Below are positions 17,446 to 26,080 of a stretch of DNA of 64,000 nt, in pieces; positions within the stretch are counted from its first letter, which is position 1, and each line of letters opens with the position of its first letter. This DNA comes from DATBLE01 sp963719325. Lineage in GTDB: Bacteria > Actinomycetota > Thermoleophilia > Gaiellales > Gaiellaceae. The notes below the pieces were generated by a model, which saw only the letters and a list, made by a program, of their open reading frames with translations, was not told the DNA's origin and made no database searches. Where the stretch lies: positions 34,451 to 98,450 of the forward strand of contig CAVRBW010000026.1 in the NCBI GenBank assembly GCA_963719325.1, in the 5' to 3' direction. Made by a program: the position numbers and the translations under genes.

Positions 17446-18290
17446 GCGCGTCTATGAGCGCGCCGCTGCTCGTCGTCGACGGCGACTCGCTCGCGCATCG
17501 CGCCTACCACGCGCTGCCCAAGACGATGACGACCGCCAAGGGCCGTCCCTCCGGTGCGCTCGTCGGCTTCGCCAACTTCCTGCTCCGGCTCTGGCAGGCC
17601 GAGTCGCCTCGCGCGGTCCTGGTCGGCTGGGACACCCTCGGGACGCCCACGTATCGCCACGAAGCCCTGGCCGGCTACCAGGCCGGCCGCCAGTTCGACG
17701 ACGCGCTCGTCGAGCAACTCGACCTCCTGCCGCAGCTGGTCGACGCAATGGGTTTCGCCGTCGCCAAAGCGCCCGGGTACGAGGCCGACGACTTCCTCGC
17801 CGCCGCGGTGGCGTCGGAGGAGACCGCCGGCGGACTGGCCGTCGTCGTCACCTCCGACCGCGACGCATTCCAGCTGGTCAGCGAGCGGACGACCGTTCTG
17901 CAACCCGTGAAGGGCGTCTCCGAGCTCGCGCGGATCGGCCCGGCCGAGGTGCGGGAGCGGTACGGCGTCGACCCGGAGCAGGTCCCGGACTTCATCGCGC
18001 TCCGCGGAGACTCGTCGGACCGGATTCCCGGCGCACCGGGCGTCGGACCGAAGACCGCAGCCGGGGTCCTGCGGGAGCACGGCACCCTCGAAGCAGCGCT
18101 CGCCGCCGGGAGGTTCGGGGCGCTCCGGGAGGAATTGCTGCTCTACCGTCGAATCGCCACACTAGACGCCTCCGCTCCTCTCCCCTCCCTAGCCGACCAA
18201 ACGCCAAACTGGGCGGGGGCGTCCTCTCTCTGCGAGACCTGGGGGCTCGGCGCGCTGGCCGGGCGGCTCGCCGCACTCGAGAGCTCCTGA
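17442..18290 (+). CDS. 5'-3' exonuclease (DNA polymerase I N-terminal type)
   Basis: A stand-alone flap/5'-3' exonuclease of 282 residues. LLVVDGDSLAHRAYHAL holds the first metal-binding aspartate. Then come GYEADDFLAA and VVTSDRDAFQLV with further metal ligands, and the helix-hairpin-helix DSSDRIPGAPGVGPKTA that binds DNA. The length fits exonuclease-only homologues that process RNA primers or damaged ends. GTG 17442 overlaps the plsC stop (GTGA); ATG 17454 is an in-frame alternative. The stop shares bases with the next start (TGATG). Confidence 0.9.
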   Translation: MSASMSAPLLVVDGDSLAHRAYHALPKTMTTAKGRPSGALVGFANFLLRLWQAESPRAVLVGWDTLGTPTYRHEALAGYQAGRQFDDALVEQLDLLPQLVDAMGFAVAKAPGYEADDFLAAAVASEETAGGLAVVVTSDRDAFQLVSERTTVLQPVKGVSELARIGPAEVRERYGVDPEQVPDFIALRGDSSDRIPGAPGVGPKTAAGVLREHGTLEAALAAGRFGALREELLLYRRIATLDASAPLPSLADQTPNWAGASSLCETWGLGALAGRLAALESS

Positions 18291-19138
18291 TGGAGCTCAT
18301 CAGCCACCCGGACCTCGCCCGGCTGCATCCGACAGAGCACCATCCGGAGACGGCCCGCCGCATCGAGGTGTTGCTCGCCGCATTGGACACCTGGACGGAG
18401 GCCCAACCCGCCACCGTCGAGCAGATCGAGCGGTGCCACACGCGCGAGCACGTCGCCCGCGTCCGCGAGCTCGACGGGCCGACGTGGCTCGACGGCGACA
18501 CACCGGCGTCGGAGACGAGCTACGAGGCGGCGCTGCTCGCCGCCGGGGGATCGATTCAGGCCGCGACGAGCGGCGGCTTCGCGATCGTTCGGCCCCCCGG
18601 GCACCACGCGACGGCGGATCGCGCGATGGGCTTTTGCCTCTTCAACAACGTGGCCGTCGCCGCGCGGGCGGCCCAAACCGAGGTCGGGCTCGACCGGGTG
18701 GCGATCATCGACTGGGACGTCCACCACGGCAACGGAACCCAGGCGATCTTCTGGGACGACCCGAGCGTGCTCTACGTGTCGCTCCACCAGTGGCCCTTCT
18801 ACCCCGGCACCGGCGGGCCGGGCGAGGGCAACGAGACGACGGTGAACATCCCGCTTCGAGCGGGATCGGGGAACGAGGAGTACGTCCTCGCCTTCGAGGA
18901 GCTCGTCGAGCCGGCCGTGCGCGGCTTCGAGCCCGACCTCCTGCTGGTGTCGGCGGGGTTCGACGCGCACACGGACGACCCCCTCGCGTCGATGCAGCTG
19001 ACCGGCTACGGGTTCCGCGCGCTCGCCCACCGCTGCCGCGGTCTCGCGCCCCGCGTCGGGGCGGTCCTCGAAGGCGGCTACAACCTCGAGACCCTGCCCG
19101 GCCTCGTTCACGCCACGCTCGACGGGTTCTCGGCCTAG
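18290..19138 (+). CDS. Histone deacetylase-like amidohydrolase (AcuC/HDAH family)
   Basis: A zinc amidohydrolase of the arginase/deacetylase fold, 282 residues. Key motifs are IVRPPGHHATADRAMGFCLF (the His-His pair), DWDVHHGNGTQ (zinc ligands Asp and His), VSAGFDAHTDDPL (third ligand Asp) and LEGGYNLE near the end. Relatives remove acetyl groups from lysines, polyamines or acetoin-linked enzymes; the substrate here is unknown. It starts at ATG 18290, coupled to the exonuclease gene (TGATG). Sequence directly after its stop belongs to a glycosyltransferase remnant. Confidence 0.9.
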   Translation: MELISHPDLARLHPTEHHPETARRIEVLLAALDTWTEAQPATVEQIERCHTREHVARVRELDGPTWLDGDTPASETSYEAALLAAGGSIQAATSGGFAIVRPPGHHATADRAMGFCLFNNVAVAARAAQTEVGLDRVAIIDWDVHHGNGTQAIFWDDPSVLYVSLHQWPFYPGTGGPGEGNETTVNIPLRAGSGNEEYVLAFEELVEPAVRGFEPDLLLVSAGFDAHTDDPLASMQLTGYGFRALAHRCRGLAPRVGAVLEGGYNLETLPGLVHATLDGFSA

Positions 19139-19152
19139 GAGCCGGAAGGTCG

Positions 19153-19290
19153 GAGCCGCCACCGTCGTACGTTCGCGCCCTCGGCCGCTCGGTGATCGTT
19201 CCCGCGAACGCCTCGAACGCGAACATCGTGCTCGGCCCGTCGGCGATCGTCCGCCTGCGGCGACTGCTGCGGCGGGAGCGGTTCGACGTC
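19153..19290 (+). pseudogene. Internal fragment of a PimA/B-like glycosyltransferase (GT4)
   Basis: In the frame running into the next gene, about 46 residues contain SYVRALGRSVIVPANASNAN and LGPSAIVRLRRLLRRERFDV. This matches the internal region of actinobacterial GT4 mannosyltransferases, in which a GRS-V-P-N-GS segment precedes a DVVHVHEP motif. Here the match stops just before the expected HVHEP. Neither the start of the gene nor its sugar-nucleotide domain is present. It is a deletion remnant, or a misjoin, lying directly between the deacetylase-like gene and the DUF2156 gene. Confidence 0.6.
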
Positions 19291-19344
19291 GGCAGGCACG
19301 AAGCGCGCAAGGGACTCCCCCGTCCTGCTGGACGCCTGGCGTGC

Positions 19345-20796
19345 GTGCACGCAGCGACCGGCGCGGTCTGCGCCTTCTATCTGGGCCGCCGCCGCCGCCG
19401 CGCTTGGCAGGCCGCGCTCGCGCTGCTCCTCGGACTGGCCGTGCTCGACCTGTTGAAGGGCTTCGACTTCGAGGAGGCGTTGCTCTCGGTCGGCGCGGCC
19501 GTGCTGCTCTGGGCGGGCCGCGGCGCGTTCTATGTCAGGCACGGCCGGCCGAGCTCGCGCGTTCTGCTGCGCGCGCTTGCCGGAGCCGGGGTGGCTGTCG
19601 CGCTCGTTGCGGGCTTCGTCCTCGTGATCGCCCACGCCGACTCGCCGCGGCTGCTCGCGCGCGAGACCGCGGACCTCCTGCTCTGGCGGCACGGGCCGAT
19701 CGCTTTCGGCGACGACGTCGTCTGGGTGCCGTTTGCGGCCGGCGCTGTCGCGCTCGCCGGGCTGATTGCGTTCGCGTACCTCGCCTTCCGGCCGCTCGCG
19801 CCGCCGACGGAGAGCACTCGCGACCGCCGCCTCGCCGCCGACCTCGTCCGTGCCCACGGCCGCGACACGCTCGCGTTCTTCAAGCTCCGCCGAGACACGC
19901 AGTACTTCTTCGGCTCCGACCAGCGCGCCTTCGTCGGCTACCGGACCGAGGGGAACGTGCTGCTGCTCTCCGGCGACCCGGTCGGCGACGCCGCCTCGCT
20001 GCCGCTGCTCCTGCGGGAGACCTGCGCGTTCGCCGAGCGGCACGGGCTGCGGCTCGGCGCGATCGGCGTGGGCGCGCAGACACTGCCGCTCTTCCGCGAC
20101 GCCGGGATGCGGTCGCTCTACATCGGGGACGAGGCGATCGTCGAGACTGCCCGCTTCTCGCTCGAAGGGCGCTCGGTCAGAAAGGTACGCCAGTCCGTCT
20201 CTCGCCTCGAGGCCGCCGACTACACGATCGAAGCACGCGAGCTCGGCCGCCTCGACCGCGACACCCGCGCCCAGCTCCACGCCGTCTCCGCCCGCTGGCT
20301 TGACGGCGCTCCCGAGCGCGGCTTCTCGATGGCGATGGACTCGCTCGAGGCCGATCACCAGCCGGAGAGCGTCGTCGTCCTCGCACGCGACGCCGACGGC
20401 CTCGTCCGCGGCTTCCTCCACTTCGTCCCAAGCTACGGCCGTCCCGCAATGTCGCTCTCGTTCATGCGCCGCGACCGCGACACGCCGAACGGTTTGACCG
20501 AGTACCTCGTGGTGAAAGCGATCGACCTGATGCGCGAGCGCGGGATCGAGGAGCTGTCGCTCAACTTCGCCGCGTTCGCGCGCCTGATCCGCGCGCAGGG
20601 GGCTGCCGCCCGAGCGCTCGCGGTCGCCGACCGTTTCTTCCAGGTCGAGCGCCTCTACCGCTTCAACGCCAAGTTCGACCCGCGCTGGGAGCCCCGCTAC
20701 CTCGTCTTCGAGGGTGCGCTCGGGCTGCCGCGCGTCGGGCTCGCAGCGATGCTCGTCGAGGGCCAGCTCCCGCGCCTCTCGTTCACCCGCGCGTGA
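19345..20796 (+). CDS. DUF2156 / MprF C-terminal-like protein with membrane helices
   Basis: About 483 residues. Four or so N-terminal membrane helices (such as AALALLLGLAVLDLLKGF and VAGFVLVIAHA) are followed by a GNAT-like DUF2156 domain from about residue 160. It contains DTLAFFKLRRDTQYFFG, GNVLLLSGDPVGD and PNGLTEYLVVKAIDLMRERG. This domain is the aminoacyl transferase half of MprF, which uses aminoacyl-tRNA to modify phosphatidylglycerol and lower the envelope's negative charge. The start is uncertain because the frame is open through the glycosyltransferase remnant; GTG 19345 is a reasonable choice and GTG 19192 is possible. The stop overlaps the next gene (GTGA). Confidence 0.8.
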   Translation: MHAATGAVCAFYLGRRRRRAWQAALALLLGLAVLDLLKGFDFEEALLSVGAAVLLWAGRGAFYVRHGRPSSRVLLRALAGAGVAVALVAGFVLVIAHADSPRLLARETADLLLWRHGPIAFGDDVVWVPFAAGAVALAGLIAFAYLAFRPLAPPTESTRDRRLAADLVRAHGRDTLAFFKLRRDTQYFFGSDQRAFVGYRTEGNVLLLSGDPVGDAASLPLLLRETCAFAERHGLRLGAIGVGAQTLPLFRDAGMRSLYIGDEAIVETARFSLEGRSVRKVRQSVSRLEAADYTIEARELGRLDRDTRAQLHAVSARWLDGAPERGFSMAMDSLEADHQPESVVVLARDADGLVRGFLHFVPSYGRPAMSLSFMRRDRDTPNGLTEYLVVKAIDLMRERGIEELSLNFAAFARLIRAQGAAARALAVADRFFQVERLYRFNAKFDPRWEPRYLVFEGALGLPRVGLAAMLVEGQLPRLSFTRA

Positions 20797-21257
20797 GGCG
20801 CTGGGTCCCGCTACTCCTTGCCCTGATCGCCCTGGCGCTCGTCCCCTGGGCGATCTGGTTGACGACCGTGCTCCCCTCGCACGAGGTCGCCGAGCACTGG
20901 GACCTCGCCTGGGGCGGCTTCGACCTGTTGCTCGCCGCGGCGCTGCTCGCGACGGCGGTCGCAGCATGGCGCGCGAGCCCCCTCCTCGAGGCGGGAGCAG
21001 CCTGCACGGGCACGCTGCTCGTCGTCGACGCCTGGTTCGACCTGCTCACCTCCGGCGGCCGCGACCTGACGTACGCGATCGTACTCGCCGTCGTCGCCGA
21101 GCTGCCGCTCGCCGCGCTCTGCCTCTGGATCGTGCTCGATTCCGAAACCTGCAGTCGTAGACTGGCCAGGTGGAGGAGCGTCTCCTCGAATGGTTCACGC
21201 ACCACGGTCGCGACCTCCCCACGCACGACGGGTACGCGATCCTCGTCTCCGAGGTGA
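20793..21257 (+). CDS. Small integral membrane protein, unknown function
   Basis: 154 residues from GTG 20793, coupled to the DUF2156 gene. Four hydrophobic helices are visible (LLLALIALALVPWAIWLTTV, LLLAAALLATAVAAW, a segment near TGTLLVVDAWFDLLTSGG, and AIVLAVVAELPLAALCLWIV). The pattern VLPSHEVAEHWDLAWGGFD is common in a family of uncharacterised actinobacterial membrane proteins. The last 35 residues are polar and overlap the mutY remnant, so the natural C-terminus may have been changed by whatever rearranged that region. Confidence 0.65.
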   Translation: MRRWVPLLLALIALALVPWAIWLTTVLPSHEVAEHWDLAWGGFDLLLAAALLATAVAAWRASPLLEAGAACTGTLLVVDAWFDLLTSGGRDLTYAIVLAVVAELPLAALCLWIVLDSETCSRRLARWRSVSSNGSRTTVATSPRTTGTRSSSPR

Positions 21258-21430
21258 TGCTCCAGCAGACGCAGGTCTCGCGCTCGCGGGGTCGTGCCGC
21301 GATACCTGCAATGGCTGGACCGAAAGCGCAGGGACATCCGAAAGTACGGTTCAGGCAGCGATCGAGGGCGTCTGAATTTCCACGCCGCACGCGACGCGCG
21401 GCGGTGCGGCAGCTCGCGAGCCAGCGCTCG
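21170..21430 (+). pseudogene. mutY: Remnant of A/G-specific adenine glycosylase
   Basis: From GTG 21170 the frame reads EERLLEWFTHHGRDLP and then GYAILVSEVMLQQTQV, the unmistakable N-terminus of MutY, which removes A mispaired with 8-oxoG. It then breaks: VVPRYLQWLDR continues in another frame after a 7-nt excess (tcgcggg). A worn segment resembling RGRLNFHAARDARR follows. The catalytic helix-hairpin-helix, Fe-S cluster and C-terminal domains are absent. A possible -10 (TAGACT) still lies 6 nt before the start. This is a true remnant and not a single sequencing error. Confidence 0.75.
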
Positions 21431-21467
21431 AGGGCGGCTTGCGACCGCAAGAAGCGACGGCGTCCGG

Positions 21468-21892
21468 CTACGTGAGGAGGATTGCGCCGACGACCACGAG
21501 AAGGGCGCCGGCGGCGCCCTTCCACGAGAAGGCGTCGCCGAGGAAGAGGATGGCGAGGACGAAGACGATCGGCACGCTCAGCCGGTCGAGCGCGGCGACC
21601 CCGACGGCGGGGCCGTGCTTGAGGGCAACGAAGTAGAACACCCAGGAGGCGGCCCCGGCGAGCCCGGAGAGGAAGATGAACAGGAACGAGCGCCCGTCGA
21701 TGCTCGGCAGTCCGCGCAGCTTGCCGAGCAGCGCGGCGGCGACGACCAGGACGGCCATCATCACGACAGCGCGGACGGCGGTGGCGAGGGTGGCGTCGAC
21801 GTTCTTCACCCCGACCTTGCCGAGGATGGCGACGAGGGCCGCGAAGACGGCGGCGAGCAGGGCGTAGGCGATCCAGGCGACGATCCGTCCAT
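21468..21892 (-). CDS. Half-size EamA/DMT-family transporter, start region frameshifted
   Basis: A drug/metabolite transporter of the short EamA type (about 140 residues, five helices). The main frame gives IAYALLAAVFAALVAILGK, then VGVKNVDATLATAVRAVV, FIFLSGLAGAASWVFYFVAL, DRLSVPIVFVLAILFLGD and a final LLVVVGAILLT. No start codon lies in that frame near the expected beginning. The only fitting ATG (21892) is one base out of frame: restoring one c in its ggacgg context would join it. GTG 21809 would lose the first helix. It is divergent from the two-component genes that begin at 21941. Confidence 0.75.
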
Positions 21893-21940
21893 GATCCGCG
21901 CCGACACGGACGGGGACCGCCCGGCGCTACGCTCGCGGCG

Positions 21941-22594
21941 ATGGCCGAGCTGCTGATTGTCGATGACGATCCCGCGATTCGCCGGATGCTCGGGCGCGCC
22001 CTCGCGGCCGAGGGCTACGAGGTGCGGACCGCAGCCGACGGCGGGACGGCGCTGGTCGAGCTGGAGCGTTCGCTGCCCGACGCGGTCGTGCTCGACGTGG
22101 TGATGCCGGGCGTCGACGGGCTGCACGTGGCCGAGCGGGTGCGCGCGAAGGGGCTTGTGCTGCCGATCCTGTTCCTGACAGCGCGGGATGCCGTGCCCGA
22201 CCGCGTCGCGGGCTTCGAGGCCGGCGGCGACGACTACCTGGTGAAGCCGTTCGCGGCTGCGGAGTTGCTCGTGCGGCTGCGGGCGCTGCTCAGGCGGACG
22301 CGTCCGCCCGGTGAGGAGCTTGTCCGTCACGACGTTCGTCTTGACCCGTCCGCGCGGCGTGTGCGCCGTGGCGGCCGTGAGATTCGTCTGACCGGGCGCG
22401 AGAGCGACCTGCTCGAGTTGCTCTTGCGCGAGGCCGGGCGGACGGTGACGCGGGCGCAGGCGCTGCGCCTCGTCTGGACCGAGAGCGATGCGCTCCCCAA
22501 CGTCGTCGACCGGTACGTCGCCTACCTGCGTCGGAAGCTGGGCGAGCCGCCGGTGATCGAGACCGTGCGCGGCATCGGCTTCCGGATCGCGTGA
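21941..22594 (+). CDS. OmpR-family response regulator (system 1)
   Basis: 217 residues. The receiver domain begins MAELLIVDDDPAIRRMLGRA, with acidic pocket Asp9-Asp10, phospho-acceptor Asp52 in VVLDVVMPG and Lys102 in LVKPF. The winged-helix DNA-binding domain (about 125-217) ends IETVRGIGFRIA. The start codon lies 6 nt after a possible -10 (TACGCT), which would make the mRNA leaderless. It is co-translated with the kinase downstream (GTGA) and lies in one run with a secreted protein and an ABC exporter, which it may control. No PHO-box-like repeat was seen in front of it. Confidence 0.93.
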   Translation: MAELLIVDDDPAIRRMLGRALAAEGYEVRTAADGGTALVELERSLPDAVVLDVVMPGVDGLHVAERVRAKGLVLPILFLTARDAVPDRVAGFEAGGDDYLVKPFAAAELLVRLRALLRRTRPPGEELVRHDVRLDPSARRVRRGGREIRLTGRESDLLELLLREAGRTVTRAQALRLVWTESDALPNVVDRYVAYLRRKLGEPPVIETVRGIGFRIA

Positions 22595-23973
22595 TGCGGG
22601 CGACGCTGCGGACGCGGGTCGTGCTCGCGGCCGGCGCCGCGATCCTGCTCGCGGTCGTCGCCGTGGGGGTCGGGGTGAGCGTGCTCGTCGCCGCCCACCT
22701 GCGCTCGAGCCTGGACCGGGATCTTCGCGATCGGGCGGCGGAGGTGGCGCGGTTGAGCGCGTCCGCCCCGGCCGTGGTGAGCGCACCGGGGGCGCTCGAC
22801 GCGCGGATCGGAGGTCAGCAGCTGTCGGTCGAGGTGCTCGATCGCCGGGGACGGATCGTTGCCCGTTCGCTGGCCCTCGGCGGCTCACTGCTTCCCTCCG
22901 CTGTCGCCCGCCGGGTGATCGCGAGCGGCCGGCCTGAGTACGCGGCGGGCCGGTTGGGTGAGGTGCATCTGCGTCTGTACGTAGCGCCGCTCCCGACGGT
23001 CGGCGGCTCGGCGGCCGGCGGTGCGGTGATCGTGGCCGCCTCGACCTCCGAGATCGGCGAGACGCTCGATCGCCTGCACACGTTCATCATGCTCTCCGGT
23101 CTGGGCGCGATCGCTCTCGCCGCGCTGGCGGCGTTCGTGCTCGTCCGCCGCGCCTTGCGCCCGCTGGGGCGGCTCTCGGCCGGCGCCGGGGAGATCGAGC
23201 GCACCGCCGACCTGGGCCGGCGGCTACCCCAGCCATCGACTGGCGATGAGGTCGGCCGGCTGGCGCTGACCCTGAACCGGATGCTCGCCGCGTTGGAGCG
23301 GGCGCACGAGGTCGAGCGGCGCTTCCTGGCCGATGCCTCGCACGAGCTCCGCTCGCCGGTGACGGCGCTACGCGGCAACGTCGACTACCTGCTCCGGCAC
23401 GGCCGCGACGAGGCGGCGCTCGTCGATCTGGCCGCAGACGCCGAGCGGCTGTCGGCGCTGATCGACGACCTGCTCACGCTTTCCCGCGAAGACGTGGGCG
23501 GCTCCCCGGAGGAGGTCGTGCGGCTGGACGAGCTCGCCGTCGCGGCCGCTGGGTACGACCCACGGATCGTAGTGAGCGCCCCCGAGCCGGTGGCCGTTCG
23601 CGGCGATCGCGCCGCCCTCGAGCGGGCGATCTCGAATCTGGTCGAGAACGCCCGGTTGCACGGTCCGGCGGACGGGTCGATCACGATTGCCGTTCGGAGC
23701 GGCGACGGCCGCGCCAGCCTCGTTGTCCGTGACGAGGGCGCCGGCCTGACGGCGGAGCAGGCGGAGCACGCGTTCGACCGGTTCTGGCGTGCCCGCCGGG
23801 ACGCGCCGGGCTCAGGGCTCGGGCTGGCGATCGTGCGCGCGACCGCCGAGCGGCACGGCGGCCGCGCGACCGCCGCGGGCAGCGAGTTCGCGATCGAGCT
23901 TGCGCTTCTCAGAGAACTCTCAAACGATCCCGCTACACCTGGGGTGTCTTCGATGAAGGAGGGACCGAGTTGA
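22591..23973 (+). CDS. Sensor histidine kinase (system 1)
   Basis: 460 residues. The first membrane helix (LAAGAAILLAVVAVGVGVSVL) and the second (about 165-190, MLSGLGAIALAALAAFVLVRR) enclose an extracellular sensor of about 130 residues. A HAMP linker follows, then the H-box DASHELRSPVTAL with His251, the N-box in AISNLVENARLHG, and the glycine boxes DEGAGL and GSGLGLAIVR. GTG 22591 overlaps the regulator's stop, with ATG 22594 next to it. The stop overlaps the TTG start of the following gene. The stimulus is unknown. Confidence 0.92.
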   Translation: MMRATLRTRVVLAAGAAILLAVVAVGVGVSVLVAAHLRSSLDRDLRDRAAEVARLSASAPAVVSAPGALDARIGGQQLSVEVLDRRGRIVARSLALGGSLLPSAVARRVIASGRPEYAAGRLGEVHLRLYVAPLPTVGGSAAGGAVIVAASTSEIGETLDRLHTFIMLSGLGAIALAALAAFVLVRRALRPLGRLSAGAGEIERTADLGRRLPQPSTGDEVGRLALTLNRMLAALERAHEVERRFLADASHELRSPVTALRGNVDYLLRHGRDEAALVDLAADAERLSALIDDLLTLSREDVGGSPEEVVRLDELAVAAAGYDPRIVVSAPEPVAVRGDRAALERAISNLVENARLHGPADGSITIAVRSGDGRASLVVRDEGAGLTAEQAEHAFDRFWRARRDAPGSGLGLAIVRATAERHGGRATAAGSEFAIELALLRELSNDPATPGVSSMKEGPS

Positions 23974-25151
23974 AGCTCTTCCGCACGTTCTCTACGCCGC
24001 GCCTGCTTGCCCTGCTCGCGGCGGTCGTCGCGATCGCTGCCGCCGCCAGCATCGGCAGTATCGCCGCCTTCGGCTCGAGCGCCCCGACGCCGCCTCCGAA
24101 GCCGCTCGACCAGGCAATCAAGGACGCCCTGAACGCGCCCGAGCCGGCGGGCGTCACCGCACGGGTCAAGTTCACGAACAACCTCTTTCCCTCCGGCGCG
24201 CTCTCGGGAATGAGCGGCGCGGGCGGGTCGGCGTTGACCTCGGGCGGCTCCGGGCGGTTGTGGTGGAGCCCGGCCGACAAGCGCGGCCGAATCGAGCTCC
24301 AGTCCGACGCCGGCGACGCCCAGATCCTTTGGGACTCCACGCACGTGACCGTCTGGGACAGCTCCTCGAACACGGTCTACGACCTGTCGATCCCCGCACA
24401 TCAGGGGGCGGACAGCGGATCCGGCAGGGATCAGGGCCCGACCCTCGCCGGCATCGACACGTTCCTCGCGAACCTGACGAAGCAGGCCGACATCTCGGCC
24501 GCGAACCCGGTCTCGATCGCGGGCGAGCCGGCGTACAGGGTCACGATCTCGCCCGCCCATTCGGCAGGGCTGATCGGCTCCGGCGAGCTCGCCTGGGACG
24601 CCGTCCAGGGCGTGCCGCTCGAGATCGCGATTCGCGCGCAGGGGCAGTCGACCCCGGCGCTGGCGTTGACGGTCACAGACGTCTCCTTCCGCCCGGTCTC
24701 TTCCTCCGACCTGGCCGTCAGCCCGCCCGCCGACGCGAAGAAGGTCGAGCTGGGCGGGCAGGCAGACCAGAGCGGCTCCGCAGGCGAGTCGCAGAGGGTG
24801 AGCGGACTCGCCGCCGTCCAGGCGGCGGTGCCGTTCACGGTTGTCGCGCCGGACACGCTCGTCGGGCTGCCGCGGCAGAGTGTTCAGCTCCTCGGCGGCC
24901 AGGACAAGGGGGTGCTTGTCCTCTACGGCCACGGTCTCGGAGGGATCGTGCTCGTCGAGCACGCGGCCGGCTCCGGCTCCGACCAGTCGTCCAGCCTGCC
25001 GAAGATCGCGCTCGGGCACACGACCGGACAGGAGCTGGCGACCGCGCTCGGTACGGTTCTGCTGTTCGAGAAGGGAGGCGTCAGCTTCGTCCTCGCCGGC
25101 TCGATGCCGTCGGCAGCGGCAGAAGCGGCGGCGCGGAGCATCGCCGGGTGA
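23970..25151 (+). CDS. Secreted LolA/RseB-like protein
   Basis: 393 residues from TTG 23970, which is preceded by an excellent ribosome site (gaaggaggg) and overlaps the kinase stop. The signal segment is LLALLAAVVAIAAAASIGSIA. The mature part resembles the LolA/RseB fold seen in actinobacterial outer-lipid carrier and sigma-regulating proteins: GRLWWSPADKRGRIELQSD, a strand ILWDSTHVTVWDSSSNTVYD, and a second half with VSIAGEPAYRVTISP. Its position between a sensor kinase and an ABC exporter suggests it binds the exported substrate or monitors the envelope. Function is inferred from fold resemblance only. Confidence 0.75.
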   Translation: MKLFRTFSTPRLLALLAAVVAIAAAASIGSIAAFGSSAPTPPPKPLDQAIKDALNAPEPAGVTARVKFTNNLFPSGALSGMSGAGGSALTSGGSGRLWWSPADKRGRIELQSDAGDAQILWDSTHVTVWDSSSNTVYDLSIPAHQGADSGSGRDQGPTLAGIDTFLANLTKQADISAANPVSIAGEPAYRVTISPAHSAGLIGSGELAWDAVQGVPLEIAIRAQGQSTPALALTVTDVSFRPVSSSDLAVSPPADAKKVELGGQADQSGSAGESQRVSGLAAVQAAVPFTVVAPDTLVGLPRQSVQLLGGQDKGVLVLYGHGLGGIVLVEHAAGSGSDQSSSLPKIALGHTTGQELATALGTVLLFEKGGVSFVLAGSMPSAAAEAAARSIAG

Positions 25152-26080
25152 GCAGCGTGGCCGAGCCGGTCGTCGCCCGCGGGCTGACGAAACGCTACGG
25201 CGACCTCGTCGCAGTCGACGACGTCGACCTCACGGTCGAAGCCGGCGACGTGTTCGGCTACCTCGGACCGAACGGCGCCGGGAAGACGACCTCGCTGCGG
25301 ATGTTGCTCGGGCTGATCCGGCCCACCGCCGGCGCGATCGAGCTGTTCGGCCGCGACCCGCTCGACCAGGGGGCGCACGCGCTTGACGGTGTCGCCGGCT
25401 TCGTCGAGGCGCCGGCGTTCTACCCGTACCTGACCGGCCGGCGGAACCTGCGGCTGCTTGCCGACTACGACGAGCCGCGCACGCGCGACCGGATCGAGGA
25501 GGTGCTCGAGCTGGTCGAGCTGCGCGACCGGGGCGACGACCGGGTCGGCGGCTACTCGCACGGGATGAAGCAGCGGCTCGGGATTGCCGCCTCGCTGCTG
25601 CGCGCGCCGCGGCTGCTGCTTCTGGACGAGCCGACCACCGGTCTCGATCCGGCGGGGATGCGCGACATGCGCCTGCTCGTTCGCCGGCTCTCCGGGGAGG
25701 GGATCACCGTCCTGCTCTCCAGCCACCTGCTCGCCGAGGTGGAAGAGCTCTGCAACCGAGTGGCGATCATCCGCAAGGGGCGGATCGTCTACGAGGGCGC
25801 TCTTGCCGAGCTGCGCGAGCGCGCCGGCCGCACCTGGCGGCTGCGGGCCTCCGACCCGGAGCGGGCACGCTCGATGGCGCTCGCCCACGGGGTGAGCGAC
25901 CTGGCGGCGACGGACGGCGAGCTCCTCTTCGCCGCCGACGAGGACGCCGTCGCCGCGCTGACGATCGCGCTCGGCCAGGCGCGAATCGGGATCACCGGCC
26001 TGCGCGCGGAGGCGGCGTCGCTCGAGGACATGTTCCTCGAGCTGACCGAGCAGGACGCGCCCCAGGAGGCAGCCGCGTGA
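25148..26080 (+). CDS. ABC transporter ATP-binding protein (ABC-2 exporter type)
   Basis: 310 residues, starting at GTG 25148 (overlapping the previous stop) or GTG 25157. Walker A is GPNGAGKTTS, the Q-loop segment lies near FVEAPAFYPYLTGRRN, the signature is YSHGMKQRLGIA, Walker B is LLLLDEPTTGLDP, and the H-loop is SSHLLAEVEE. The C-terminal 80 residues are the usual accessory domain of CcmA/DrrA-type ATPases. It pairs with the permease that follows (GTGA overlap) to form an exporter of drugs, lipids or lantibiotic-like peptides. Confidence 0.92.
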   Translation: MSSVAEPVVARGLTKRYGDLVAVDDVDLTVEAGDVFGYLGPNGAGKTTSLRMLLGLIRPTAGAIELFGRDPLDQGAHALDGVAGFVEAPAFYPYLTGRRNLRLLADYDEPRTRDRIEEVLELVELRDRGDDRVGGYSHGMKQRLGIAASLLRAPRLLLLDEPTTGLDPAGMRDMRLLVRRLSGEGITVLLSSHLLAEVEELCNRVAIIRKGRIVYEGALAELRERAGRTWRLRASDPERARSMALAHGVSDLAATDGELLFAADEDAVAALTIALGQARIGITGLRAEAASLEDMFLELTEQDAPQEAAA

